Part shown: positions 55,245-62,768 of the stretch, one piece after another
Layout of the letters: each line of letters starts with the position of its first letter
Numbering within the stretch: position 1 is the first letter of the stretch
Assembly (NCBI RefSeq): GCF_019130065.1
Contig: NZ_JAHSPG010000001.1
Location: 248,001 to 312,000 of the forward strand
Source: Pinibacter aurantiacus
Lineage (GTDB): Bacteria > Bacteroidota > Bacteroidia > Chitinophagales > Chitinophagaceae
Direction: 5' to 3'
Length of the DNA: 64,000 bases
The notes under the pieces: generated by a model
Told to the model about the DNA's origin: nothing
Seen by the model: the letters and a program-made list of their open reading frames with translations, nothing else
Database searches by the model: none
Made by a program: the position numbers and the translations under genes

Positions 55245-55298
55245 AACTTTGTTTTAGTTTAGGTTAAACAATAAGCAGTTCTAACAAATTGAATATCT

Positions 55299-55360
55299 GA
55301 TTTACCTAATCTTCCTGCCGTTCCGACTCGTACTCGGAGCGGTTTTTTTATCAGGTAAAC
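55299..55360 (-). promoter_or_regulatory. Structured leader between FecR2 and SusC3
   Basis: On the minus strand a 9-bp stem (CCGCTCCGA / TCGGAACGG, one G-T pair) sits inside an outer pair GTTTACCTGAT / AGGTAAATCAG-like. On the plus strand the stem is followed by seven T, but no plus-strand transcript is expected. The placement 5' of susC3 suggests an mRNA leader structure or processing site. Inference. Confidence 0.45.
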
Positions 55361-55432
55361 GCTGTGAAAGGCGATCCTTTTTCTCTTTACATATGGTGTT
55401 GTTTTTAAGTTTTTTTAATGTTGTTCAAATGG

Positions 55433-56635
55433 TTATTTCCTGACAATTATTTTCTTTCCCTCTATTTCAAAATGCACACCGCCACTCATTTCCATGTATT
55501 GCAGCAATTTCGAAACAGGTACGTTGCGGGATATATTCATCGTGTAGATGTCGTAAATTTTATCGTTAAACGAAACTTCCACGTCGTACCATCTTGCCAC
55601 TTGCTTCATAATAGTTTCCAGGCTGACTTCTGAAAAAGCAAAACGTCCGTTTTTCCATGCAATGACTTCGTCGACATCTATGTCACTTTTTACCTGCAGG
55701 CTTTGATTTTTGGCCACTTGCGATTGTTGTCCCGGCTTTAAAATTCTTGCAGCGTAGTCAACTCCTACTTTTACAGAACCGTTTACAAGCGTGGTTTTTA
55801 CATAGGCCTCATCATCATAAGACATCACGTTAAATTCCGTTCCCAATACCTGGATGTCTTCATTGCCAGCTTGTACCACGAATGGTGCGGATGCATCTTT
55901 CGCAACGTCAAAGTATGCTTCACCAGTGATCTCCACTTTACGCTCCGAACCAGTGAAATGGTTAGGATAGCGAATGGAACTGGCGGCGTTCAGCCACACC
56001 TTTGAGCCGTCTGGCAAAGTGATCTGATATTGCCTGCCTCTCGGTGTACTCACCGTGTTATACACCACTTTGTCTTTCTCGGCAGCCTGCGCATCATACA
56101 CCAGTTGATTGTTTTTCAACAATACTTTTGCGCCGTTCTGCGTAGCGATCACACCGCCTTTGGAGCTGTCAAGTTCTACCTGGCTGCCATCAGCCAAAGT
56201 AAGGATGGCGCCATTTTTTCCCGGAGCCACATCCTGCACAGGCTTTGTTACGGCAGCGCTTTCCCTTTCGTTTTTGCTCCCATGATTCCACAAATAGGCA
56301 CCACCGGCAACTGCCAAAACAAATACCGCTGCAGCGGCCCACCACGTTCGCATGAATGAAACCCGTTTTACTAAAAGAACTTTGCTCTCCTCGTCCTCCT
56401 CTTCTTTTACATGATCCATCGTGAATATGGATTTTGCCATGTTTTCAATTTCAGAAGTGGTCAAAGGTTTGCGGCCGTTTTCTTTGTAGGGGTTTAGCAT
56501 GATCTCCAATTGCTCTGTCAACTCACTTTTCTCATCACTCTTCAATTGTTCGATCAGTTCGTTAAGTTCTTCCTGGCTGGCTTGGTTTTCGTTAATTTTT
56601 TTTAATAGCAACAGAATGCTTTCCTGGCTTTTCAA
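55433..56635 (-). CDS. FecR-family anti-sigma factor (FecR2)
   Basis: A 400-residue FecR protein. No ATG is available near the N-terminus; the TTG start (then KSQESILLLLKKINENQASQ) gives the usual short helical anti-sigma region (ASQEELNELIEQLKSDEKSE). A membrane helix lies near 97-112 (WWAAAAVFVLAVAGGAYLW), the FecR domain at ~180-300 (LADGSQVELDSSKGGVIATQ; LPDGSKVWLNAASSIRYPNH; VLGTEFNVMSYDD) and the DUF4974 domain at ~318-400 (FAFSEVSLETIMKQVARWYD; MEMSGGVHFEIEGKKIIVRK). The periplasmic part should bind the STN domain of SusC3, the cytoplasmic part sigma 2. Confidence 0.94.
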   Translation of the reverse strand: MKSQESILLLLKKINENQASQEELNELIEQLKSDEKSELTEQLEIMLNPYKENGRKPLTTSEIENMAKSIFTMDHVKEEEDEESKVLLVKRVSFMRTWWAAAAVFVLAVAGGAYLWNHGSKNERESAAVTKPVQDVAPGKNGAILTLADGSQVELDSSKGGVIATQNGAKVLLKNNQLVYDAQAAEKDKVVYNTVSTPRGRQYQITLPDGSKVWLNAASSIRYPNHFTGSERKVEITGEAYFDVAKDASAPFVVQAGNEDIQVLGTEFNVMSYDDEAYVKTTLVNGSVKVGVDYAARILKPGQQSQVAKNQSLQVKSDIDVDEVIAWKNGRFAFSEVSLETIMKQVARWYDVEVSFNDKIYDIYTMNISRNVPVSKLLQYMEMSGGVHFEIEGKKIIVRK

Positions 56636-56725
56636 TTGACTAGTTTTTACGTTAAGAGGAATAAGGTTGTCTCTATAAAACAGACTCCCGGGGAAAATTT
56701 TAGGACTAGTCGAAAATGAAAAAAG

Positions 56726-57322
56726 TTAAAAAATATTTAAGATGGAGATAATGACCAGGCTAAATCCGGCCTTTTCCATTCCGTCACGAAGGGTGTGAAG
56801 GGCCTTTACAAGCGTATTTTTAACGGTGTTTGGAGAAATACCGAGTTGATCGGCAATCTCGGGAATTTTCAGGCCCTGCTCGCGGCTGAGGGTATAGATT
56901 CTCCTTTGCTGGGGCGGCATTTGTACCACAATGTTACCAATGGCGCGGCGCAATGCGTCCACCAAAAGCGCTGATTCAGCCGGATTGTCGGAATTGGCAT
57001 CGGCGTATTTATCTATGTAAACATTGAGTCCTTTGTCTTGAGTGGCCTTGTCTCTGAGGTAGGTAAACGCGCGGTTGTAACCGATGCGCATGAGCCACTG
57101 GCGGAAGTTTTCGATCTCCGGCAATTTGTCCCTGTACAGCCAAACACGCAGAAAAGTATCCTGCACAAGATCTTTCGCAATGGCATGCGACTTTACGATC
57201 GTGTAAATATTGGCGTGCACCTGGTCTCCATAATGCTGAAAGATCTGCCGGAAAGCCGATTCTTCCCCTTCAGAAATTTGTAGCAGCAGTTCTTTCTCCC
57301 TATATGTTCCGTTTTCGTTCAA
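56726..57322 (-). CDS. ECF RNA polymerase sigma factor (sigma-70 family, sigma 2)
   Basis: About 198 residues when started at the TTG of (M)NENGTYREKELLLQISEG. The frame stays open up to another TTG at 57,439, but that extension is translated word repeat (SYSVTQLFSYSVI), and alignment with other ECF factors supports the shorter form. No ATG exists upstream of region 2. Region 2: ESAFRQIFQHYGDQVHANIY, AKDLVQDTFLRVWLYRDKLP, FRQWLMRIGYNRAFTYLRDK. Region 4: QMPPQQRRIYTLSREQGLKI, PEIADQLGISPNTVKNTLVK. First gene of the sigma 2/FecR2/SusC3/SusD3 operon-like block; the FecR2 gene follows after 90 bp. Confidence 0.9.
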   Translation of the reverse strand: MNENGTYREKELLLQISEGEESAFRQIFQHYGDQVHANIYTIVKSHAIAKDLVQDTFLRVWLYRDKLPEIENFRQWLMRIGYNRAFTYLRDKATQDKGLNVYIDKYADANSDNPAESALLVDALRRAIGNIVVQMPPQQRRIYTLSREQGLKIPEIADQLGISPNTVKNTLVKALHTLRDGMEKAGFSLVIISILNIF

Positions 57323-57393
57323 TAGAGTAAGCAGTGTTGGTATCGTTGTAAAAATAGAGAGAAAAGTGGTTGAAAGAGCAGGGAGGCGAAAAA

Positions 57394-57527
57394 TGACTGA
57401 ATAACTGAATAACTGAGTAACTGAATAACTGAGGTTCAACGTCGATCTGCCATCAATAATTCAATTATTCAATAATTCAACCTTCAGTTTATTCAGTTAC
57501 TCAGTTATTCAGTTATTAAATAATTAA
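57394..57527. repeat. Inverted word-repeat arms, (CAGTTATT)n family
   Basis: The left arm (57,394-57,432) has ACTGAATAACTGAATAACTG, AGTAACTGAATAACTGA. The right arm (57,483-57,527) has TTCAGTTTATTCAGTTACTC then AGTTATTCAGTTATT. A spacer of ~50 bases separates them. It lies between two divergent starts, not at a gene end. Same words at 58.5 and 62.1-62.4 kb. Confidence 0.88.
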
Positions 57528-57596
57528 CCCGCCAAATACTATGGTTTTCCGGAATAACTATTATTTTACTGATTACAAACCCTAATCATTGCCGTT

Positions 57597-58211
57597 ATGA
57601 TAATTTTTTTAGTCATTGCGGGAGCCATTGCCGTGGCGGCCGTCTTCTTAGTAATTTATCGATCGCGGAAAGTGAAAGTTCAGATCAGGAAGCTGGTTGA
57701 CCAACGCTTCGAACGCATCCGCCCCTTGTACGACAAACTGGAAAACGCGGAAAATGTAAACGCCGATGATGTTTTACCCTTCGCCAAAAATGTAATGACG
57801 AGAGAGGCCACTTTTCAACTCCTGCACGATTTTCACAAACTTGAACTATTTCCTCCCGAATATCTTACCATTGTTAAGAGCGCAGAAAGCAACCTTGCCA
57901 ACTGGCTCGAATTCCCTACTGAACTTGCGGCATGTCCCGACGAACTGGAGCATATAAAACGTGTGACGATTGACTTCGATGGGCAAAACAATTTTGTCCA
58001 CTATGAGGTTTTCAAATACAAAGTAAATGCGCCCCATTGGGCGGCCAAAGACGGATGGCTACTGGGCGTTGTGGGCCCCTATTTTGACCACAGCAAGCCT
58101 TATGACTTCCCGCACGCGACATTTAGCAGAACCGGCAGCACGGTCGACAGAGTCTCAGCCGATGAAGAGGCAATGTGGGTGCATGAAAATATCTTGAATG
58201 TTGAACGGTAA
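57597..58211 (+). CDS. Conserved hypothetical protein with one N-terminal membrane helix
   Basis: A 204-residue protein I cannot name. Residues 1-21 (MIIFLVIAGAIAVAAVFLVI) form a membrane anchor followed by a basic stretch (YRSRKVKVQIRK). The rest is soluble and mixed: KLENAENVNADDVLPFAKNV, helices around FQLLHDFHKLELFPPEYLTI, a central CPDELEHIKRVTIDFDGQN and FVHYEVFKYKVNAPHWAAKD, and an acidic C-terminus. Codon use resembles the neighbours. It is a lone plus-strand gene between repeat-filled gaps, so context gives no clue. Confidence 0.75.
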   Translation: MIIFLVIAGAIAVAAVFLVIYRSRKVKVQIRKLVDQRFERIRPLYDKLENAENVNADDVLPFAKNVMTREATFQLLHDFHKLELFPPEYLTIVKSAESNLANWLEFPTELAACPDELEHIKRVTIDFDGQNNFVHYEVFKYKVNAPHWAAKDGWLLGVVGPYFDHSKPYDFPHATFSRTGSTVDRVSADEEAMWVHENILNVER

Positions 58212-58268
58212 TTAGTAATAGTTTTCTTCAGTGGTTTCGCAAGTACCATTTAGTCAATAAGCCCGAAC
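58212..58268. other. Start of the 341-bp gap before the YjbQ-family gene
   Basis: The gap holds nothing but this short stretch, the palindromic element copy 2 and a word-repeat arm. No gene is seen. Confidence 0.6.
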
Positions 58269-58445
58269 CGTCATTGCGAGCCACCGCACGATAAAAGTGT
58301 TCTAATATTGTACTGAGACTTGCAACAAAACAAATGTGGCGAAGCAATCTCTCACAGCGTGCACGAGATTGCTTCGCCCGCTTTCCGCTGCGCTTGATTA
58401 TTGTTGTAATTCTGTTATTCATTCCCCGCTGGTCTCGCAATGACG
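58269..58445. repeat. Palindromic dispersed element, copy 2 (GTCATTGCGAG ... CTCGCAATGAC)
   Basis: A 12-bp perfect terminal inverted repeat CGTCATTGCGAG / CTCGCAATGACG bounds 177 bp. A central hairpin GCGAAGCAATCTC / GAGATTGCTTCGC matches the central pair of copy 1 at 13.5 kb, while the sequences between are different. This suggests that structure, not sequence, is kept. Confidence 0.85.
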
Positions 58446-58474
58446 ATGCGGTTTCGCTGATTCCACTTGTCAAG

Positions 58475-58564
58475 CTACTCAGTTATTCAGCTACTAAGTT
58501 CATTCAGTCTATTCAGTTATTCAGTTATTCAATTATTCAATTATTCAATTATTCAGTCACTCAG
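58475..58564. repeat. Single word-repeat arm, (CAGTTATT/CAATTATT)n family
   Basis: Repeats of CAGTTATT, CAGTCTATT and CAATTATT run over ~90 bp and cover the stop codon of the YjbQ-family gene. No opposite arm is found in this gap. Confidence 0.85.
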
Positions 58565-58987
58565 CCCCTCTCCCCACGCCGTAATCACAAGCCTCCTGCT
58601 TCCTCCATAATTCCGGTGCTCGCATAAATAAATGCCTTGCCATGTACCCAAAGCAAAGCGGCCATTGCGTATCGGTATCATTACAGAACTGCCTAGCAGA
58701 GCAGCTTTGAGGTGTGCCGGCATATCATCGGAACCTTCATCGTTGTGCAGAAAATCCTGATCATTCTCGGGAACCGCTTTATTGAACCATGTTTCAAAAT
58801 CCTTTCTAACAGTAGGGTCAGCATTCTCATTAATGGTAAGGGATGCAGACGTGTGTTGAATAAACACCTGGCACATTCCCGTTTTCAATTCGCCAATCGC
58901 AGGCAACGCTCTAAGCACTTCGCCAGTGATCAAATGAAATCCTCGACGCTTCTCCGGCAACTCTATTATTTGCTGAAACATTTTCAT
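58553..58987 (-). CDS. YjbQ family (UPF0047) protein
   Basis: A 144-residue protein of standard family length, starting MKMFQQIIELPEKRRGFHLI; a TTG five codons upstream is rejected. Family signatures: CQVFIQHTSASLTINENADP (His-Thr-Ser motif), FLHNDEGSDDMPAHLKAALL (acidic-His cluster) and FALGTWQGIYLCEHRNYGG (the UPF0047 GTWQ pattern). The conserved His/Asp/Cys set suggests metal or phosphate binding. Members have been linked to weak thiamine-phosphate synthase activity in E. coli, but the true role is unclear. Divergent from the dienelactone hydrolase gene across 137 bp of TTAATAATT words. Confidence 0.95.
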   Translation of the reverse strand: MKMFQQIIELPEKRRGFHLITGEVLRALPAIGELKTGMCQVFIQHTSASLTINENADPTVRKDFETWFNKAVPENDQDFLHNDEGSDDMPAHLKAALLGSSVMIPIRNGRFALGTWQGIYLCEHRNYGGSRRLVITAWGEGLSD

Positions 58988-58999
58988 GAGGCAAAAAAA

Positions 59000-59106
59000 C
59001 AATTAATAATTAATAATTAGGAATTAATAAGGCGTCACTCAACGCCTGTTTGCAAAGTTCACATACTGCCCCATCTATTAATTCTTAATTATTAATTATT
59101 AATTTT
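59000..59106. repeat. Inverted word-repeat arms, (TTAATAA/TTAATTATT)n family
   Basis: The left arm AATTAATAATTAATAATTAG (59,001-59,020) with GAATTAATAA is complementary to the right arm CTATTAATTCTTAATTATTA and ATTATTAATTTT (59,075-59,106). A small GGCGTCACTCAACGCC hairpin lies between. The arms sit between divergent genes. Same words at 62.40-62.43 kb. Confidence 0.85.
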
Positions 59107-59124
59107 AGTTTCAACAACACCATT

Positions 59125-60012
59125 ATGGAAAACATAAAAAAAGAAGACATTAAGCAGGAAGTATTTGACCTGTATGATGACTATGCACATGACCGTATTA
59201 ACAGGCGCGACTTTGTAGCAAAGCTTTCTACATATGCCGTTGGCGGTCTTACCGTTACTTCACTGATGAGTTTTTTGATGCCGGACTATAAGAGCACATT
59301 GCAAACAACAGCAGGCGATCCGCGCATCAAGTCCGAATATATCAACTATCAGTCACCCAAAGGCGGAGGCACGATCAAAGCGTTATTGTCAATGCCTGCA
59401 GATGCTACCGGCAAACTCGGCGGCGTGGTGGTGGTGCATGAAAATCGCGGATTAAATCCATACATAGAAGACGTGGGCAGAAGAGCAGCTCTCGCGGGAT
59501 TTATTTCCATCGCGCCAGATGCGCTCACACCTCTCGGCGGCTATCCCGGCAATGATGACAAAGGCCGTGAAATGCAGGCTAAACGTGACAAAAATGAAAT
59601 GCTTGAAGATTTCATTGCAGCATTTGATTACTTAAAAAACCATAAAGATTGCAATGGCAAAGTGGGCGTAGTGGGATTTTGCTTTGGTGGCTGGATCGCC
59701 AATATGATGGCCGTTCGCGTTCCTGAGTTATCCGCAGCCGTTCCTTTTTATGGGGGACAACCGGCAGCAGATGATGTGCCGAAAATAAAGGCTCCGCTCC
59801 TGCTTCACTATGCCGGACTTGACACAAGAGTAAACGAAGGCTGGCCCGCGTATGAAGAAGCATTGAAGGCAAACAAAAAAGAATACACTGCTTACACGTA
59901 TGCGAATGTCAACCACGGTTTCCATAATGACACCACGCCTCGTTATGACAAACCCGCCGCAGAACTTGCATGGCAAAGGACGATAGATTTCTTTAACCAA
60001 AAGCTGAAGTGA
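59125..60012 (+). CDS. Dienelactone hydrolase family protein with Tat-like or membrane-anchored N-terminus
   Basis: A 295-residue alpha/beta hydrolase. The catalytic triad is readable: Cys186 in the nucleophile elbow ([11 protein letters not shown]), Asp233 ([10 protein letters not shown]) and His264 (NVNHGFHND), with Glu106 in VVVHENRGL, as in dienelactone hydrolases. The first 60 residues are an extra region: an acidic helix, an Arg-Arg-Asp-Phe pair at 27-30 and a hydrophobic stretch (~37-52, [16 protein letters not shown]), which could be a Tat-type signal or an anchor. Catabolism of a chloroaromatic is not implied; the family covers many ester substrates. Start is the first ATG. Confidence 0.93.
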   Translation: MENIKKEDIKQEVFDLYDDYAHDRINRRDFVAKLSTYAVGGLTVTSLMSFLMPDYKSTLQTTAGDPRIKSEYINYQSPKGGGTIKALLSMPADATGKLGGVVVVHENRGLNPYIEDVGRRAALAGFISIAPDALTPLGGYPGNDDKGREMQAKRDKNEMLEDFIAAFDYLKNHKDCNGKVGVVGFCFGGWIANMMAVRVPELSAAVPFYGGQPAADDVPKIKAPLLLHYAGLDTRVNEGWPAYEEALKANKKEYTAYTYANVNHGFHNDTTPRYDKPAAELAWQRTIDFFNQKLK

Positions 60013-60085
60013 GCTCAACGCAAAACGCCTGACGCTTAACGCAGGGTGCGCCTTGCGTTAACTGTTGAGCGCTAGGCATTCAGCA
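60012..60085. repeat. Inverted word-repeat arms, (AACGC)n family
   Basis: CTCAACGCAAAACGCCTGACGC and TTAACGCA on the left are matched by TGCGTTAACTGTTGAGCGCT and AGGCATT on the right. It lies between the dienelactone hydrolase and the MORN-like gene and starts at the stop codon. Words recur at 61.1 and 63.7 kb. Confidence 0.82.
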
Positions 60086-60120
60086 ATTAGCCTTTCCTAA
60101 CACCCAACTCACTATAACCC

Positions 60121-61065
60121 ATGAAAATTTCTCATCTCAAACTCAAACCCTTCTTATTACAATTTGGATTTACTCTGATCATATTCGCGGCGAAGGGCCA
60201 GTCAAAAGACTCTGCAACAGTGCCACGCTGGATCAATTTTGGTCATGACTATCGAAAAGAATATACTGAAGCCCATTCAATTTTTGATTATAACAGGGCC
60301 ATGCTTACATCATCCAACGATACTTTAGAAAGAAGTTTTTGGAACAGTTGGTTCAGGGACAATGGACCTATAACATTTGAAAGCTCTTTTATTAATGGAA
60401 AACTAAACGGCCTGCAAGTTGGGTATTATCCAAATGGCATCGTGGGTTCGGTAATGTACTATTTGAATGGCTTGCCCTGGGATGCGGTATCATTGTCGGA
60501 TTCTTGCGGCCACACTTATTATCCTGGAAGCCTATCACAAGGAAACGGCACATTGCCTTTTTTAAGCGCGTCAGGAAAAGATCTTGGCTATAGAACTTTC
60601 AAAAATGGGCATGTCGACGGCCCCTATCTCCACAAAGATGTTTGGGGTTCAACTGCGGTTGCTGGCGAGGTTCGTTATAAACCGCAATGCGTAAATTATT
60701 TTCCTGCCTTTAAAGTAAAATATAAACTTGGCGGTACTGAAATGATCGACGTGTTTGATACAGCCGCTTTTAATGGATTAAAAAATATATTCAATTCTTA
60801 TGTTATTCTTAATGCGAAGGATTCTGTAAAAGAACTTGAACGAGACTATGAAGATATCAACCAGGTTTTTGGCGATGCAGATGCTGTCCCGGCAGGCAAA
60901 TGGCGCATCTACGATTATGAAACTAATAAAACACACCAAGAGATTGACTACGACGATTGTGGCAATCCAATCAAAATAACGTACTATGACAAGGAAGGAA
61001 AAATCCGTGATGTTCGAACCTATCCTTGTGCATCGAAAAGAAAGCGAAAGATTATTGTACAATGA
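60121..61065 (+). CDS. Exported MORN-variant-like protein of unknown function
   Basis: A 314-residue protein. The N-terminus carries a signal peptide (~1-26, FGFTLIIFAAKGQ). Several short repeats resemble MORN-variant or toxin-antitoxin YwqK-like units: SSFINGKLNGLQVGYYPNGI, YRTFKNGHVDGPYLHKDVWG, EIDYDDCGNPIKITYYDKEG. These usually build an elongated beta sheet at the cell envelope. A positively charged tail ends the protein (SKRKRKIIVQ). The flanking gaps both carry AACGC words. I know no specific function. Confidence 0.75.
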   Translation: MKISHLKLKPFLLQFGFTLIIFAAKGQSKDSATVPRWINFGHDYRKEYTEAHSIFDYNRAMLTSSNDTLERSFWNSWFRDNGPITFESSFINGKLNGLQVGYYPNGIVGSVMYYLNGLPWDAVSLSDSCGHTYYPGSLSQGNGTLPFLSASGKDLGYRTFKNGHVDGPYLHKDVWGSTAVAGEVRYKPQCVNYFPAFKVKYKLGGTEMIDVFDTAAFNGLKNIFNSYVILNAKDSVKELERDYEDINQVFGDADAVPAGKWRIYDYETNKTHQEIDYDDCGNPIKITYYDKEGKIRDVRTYPCASKRKRKIIVQ

Positions 61066-61085
61066 TTCTTGTAATAAAATATCCC

Positions 61086-61166
61086 TCAATGCTAAACGCT
61101 CAATGCCTAACGCAAGGTGCACTCCGCGTTAGGCGTTAGGCATTAAGCATTAAGCGTTAAGCATTT
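61086..61166. repeat. Inverted word-repeat arms, (AACGC/AATGC)n family, second locus
   Basis: CAATGCTAAACGCTCAATGC and CTAACGCA (61,087-61,114) pair with GCGTTAGGCGTTAGGCATTA and AGCATTAAGCGTTAAGCAT (61,126-61,164). The short spacer makes this the most compact hairpin of the series. Confidence 0.86.
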
Positions 61167-61209
61167 ACTATATTTGTGCAGCAAGCATTCAAAAAAACGG
61201 CAGGGCATT

Positions 61210-62121
61210 ATGTTGAAAAGGAAAGATCGCAGCCTGATGAAATTTATTTTTTTCGGCAATTACTTTTATGGTCTTTGTGCCGTCGCTCTTTCTATTGAAG
61301 CCAGCTTGCAGCAGGAGTTTCCGTTGAATACGGTTCCATATTATCTTTTAGTGACTGCTCTAACTATTCTTTACTACACCAAAGCATATATAACCGACAA
61401 CGAACACAACAGTACCAACATAAGGTCCATATGGTATGCTGCGAATGCAAAACTTATTTTTTATTGCCAGCTTGTGTTGTATACGGTTTGCCTGGTTTGC
61501 GGATTGATTGTATTTCCCTTAAAAGAACTTAGCAGCATAACCGTTCCTGAATGGTTCCTGATCGCTTTGGTGCCGGTGGCGGGCCTGATGTATTATGGCA
61601 TTAACTTACGCACAACAAAAGCCTACAATCTTAGAAGTGTTGGCTGGTTGAAGCCTTTTATGATCGGTTTTGTGTGGGCGGGAATGGTGACGATTTACCC
61701 GGTTTTGTATTATTGCATCACGCACAACATCAGTTACGACATTACATGGGTCAAGTTCTTTTTGTTTGTAAAAAACCTGATGTTCATAACGGTGCTTTGC
61801 ATTTTGTTTGACATTAAGGATTATGCGACCGATCACAACCTGCAATTGAAAACCTTTGTGGTAAAAGCCGGCTTGCGCAAAACGATCTTTTATATCGTCA
61901 TTCCATTAAGCATTGTTGGCCTCGGCTCCTTTATCGTTTATGCCCTGAGTCGTCATTTCGGAGTAATGAAGATTCTGATAAACACCATACCATTTATCTT
62001 ACTTATTCTTGTTGCCTACTCGCTGCATAACCGCAGGTCCATTTTCTATTACCTCGTCGTAATTGATGGATTAATGCTGGTGAAAGCGCTGTGCGGGATT
62101 GTGGCGATGAAGTTTTTCTAA
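61210..62121 (+). CDS. UbiA-like multi-pass membrane protein
   Basis: A 303-residue protein; the first ATG (MLKRKDRSLMKFIFFGNYFY) is chosen over an upstream TTG. It has eight or nine hydrophobic helices (FFGNYFYGLCAVALSI; YYLLVTALTILYYTKAY; LIFYCQLVLYTVCLVCGLIV; WFLIALVPVAGLMYYGI; TVLCILFDI; IFYIVIPLSIVGLGSFIVYAL; IPFILLILVAYSL). At 201-208 the loop reads DIKDYATD, a DXXDXXXD motif like the second Asp-rich site of UbiA prenyltransferases. The first Asp-rich site is not clear (TDNEHNSTN is the nearest). It is therefore probably a UbiA-superfamily relative without assured activity. No isoprenoid genes are nearby. Confidence 0.65.
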   Translation: MLKRKDRSLMKFIFFGNYFYGLCAVALSIEASLQQEFPLNTVPYYLLVTALTILYYTKAYITDNEHNSTNIRSIWYAANAKLIFYCQLVLYTVCLVCGLIVFPLKELSSITVPEWFLIALVPVAGLMYYGINLRTTKAYNLRSVGWLKPFMIGFVWAGMVTIYPVLYYCITHNISYDITWVKFFLFVKNLMFITVLCILFDIKDYATDHNLQLKTFVVKAGLRKTIFYIVIPLSIVGLGSFIVYALSRHFGVMKILINTIPFILLILVAYSLHNRRSIFYYLVVIDGLMLVKALCGIVAMKFF

Positions 62122-62352
62122 TGACTGAATAACTGATTAACTGAATAACTGAATAACTGAGTTGTTCATATCCGGTTATCTATTTGTTGTTGGGTAAGCG
62201 GAAGTACACTGATTGGGCTTTTCTTGCGTCGCACACTTCAACAGAAGTTCTTCTTTGAACAATAGACAATCGATGTCTCTGATTGCATTTCGCAGTCTAA
62301 CTTTCAACACTTCAGTTATTCAGTTACTCAGTTATTCAGTTATTCAGTTAAT
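62122..62352. repeat. Inverted word-repeat arms, (CAGTTATT)n family, wide spacer
   Basis: The left arm ACTGAATAACTGATTAACTG and AATAACTGAATAACTGA (62,123-62,160) and right arm TTCAGTTATTCAGTTACTCA and GTTATTCAGTTATTCAGTTA (62,311-62,350) enclose ~150 bases of ordinary sequence. They start directly after the stop codon of the UbiA-like gene. Confidence 0.87.
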
Positions 62353-62358
62353 AAAAAA

Positions 62359-62400
62359 GCGTCATCACTCTTGCTGCTTGCAGCAATAAGCAATGACGCC
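62359..62400. terminator. Terminator-like hairpin with TTAATTA words between converging genes
   Basis: GCGTCAT ... ATGACGC with an inner TTGCTG-CTT-GCAGCAA stem makes a strong structure between the UbiA-like gene and the converging rhodanese gene. It is preceded by AAAAAA and followed by TTAATTACTAATTACTAATT words (62,405-62,424) that reach the rhodanese stop codon. Confidence 0.65.
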
Positions 62401-62428
62401 CTATTAATTACTAATTACTAATTATTAA

Positions 62429-62752
62429 TTACTTCACAATTTTCTCATCGCCAAACTTCTCCTGCCATGCTAAAATTCCACCTTCCACATTCACTGTGTT
62501 TGTGAAACCCATTGTTTCAAGGAACATCGCGGCTGTGGCGCTTCTTTTGCCGCTGCGGCAATGAATGAACAATTCTTCATCTTTCAGGTTTTCGATCTCA
62601 TCGATCTGCATTGCCTGAATTTTTCCCAAAGGAATCAAAGGCACGCCAAGGTTTGCTTCTGCATATTCGTTTGGCTCGCGCACGTCAATCACATGCAGCT
62701 TTTCGCCTGCATCAAGTTTTGCTTTTAGTTCTTCAACTGTAATATTTCTCAT
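62429..62752 (-). CDS. Single-domain rhodanese (sulfurtransferase)
   Basis: A 107-residue rhodanese domain with no extension. Start MRNITVEELKAKLDAGEKLH, then the acidic loop VIDVREPNEYAEANLGVPLI. The active-site Cys65 lies in the loop HCRSGKRSATAAMFLE, and FTNTVNVEGGILAW closes the fold. Single-domain proteins of this kind move sulfane sulfur between carriers in the cytoplasm; the loop here is six residues (CRSGKR), as in sulfur transferases and not the longer Cdc25 type. It follows the PASTA gene by 16 bp, so the two are likely co-transcribed. Confidence 0.95.
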   Translation of the reverse strand: MRNITVEELKAKLDAGEKLHVIDVREPNEYAEANLGVPLIPLGKIQAMQIDEIENLKDEELFIHCRSGKRSATAAMFLETMGFTNTVNVEGGILAWQEKFGDEKIVK

Positions 62753-62768
62753 AATAAAACTTTAATCG

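Noticed and set aside
55318-55349. Plus-strand intrinsic terminator (stem followed by seven T)
   Set aside because: No plus-strand gene lies upstream within several kilobases, so it is treated as a possible minus-strand leader structure.
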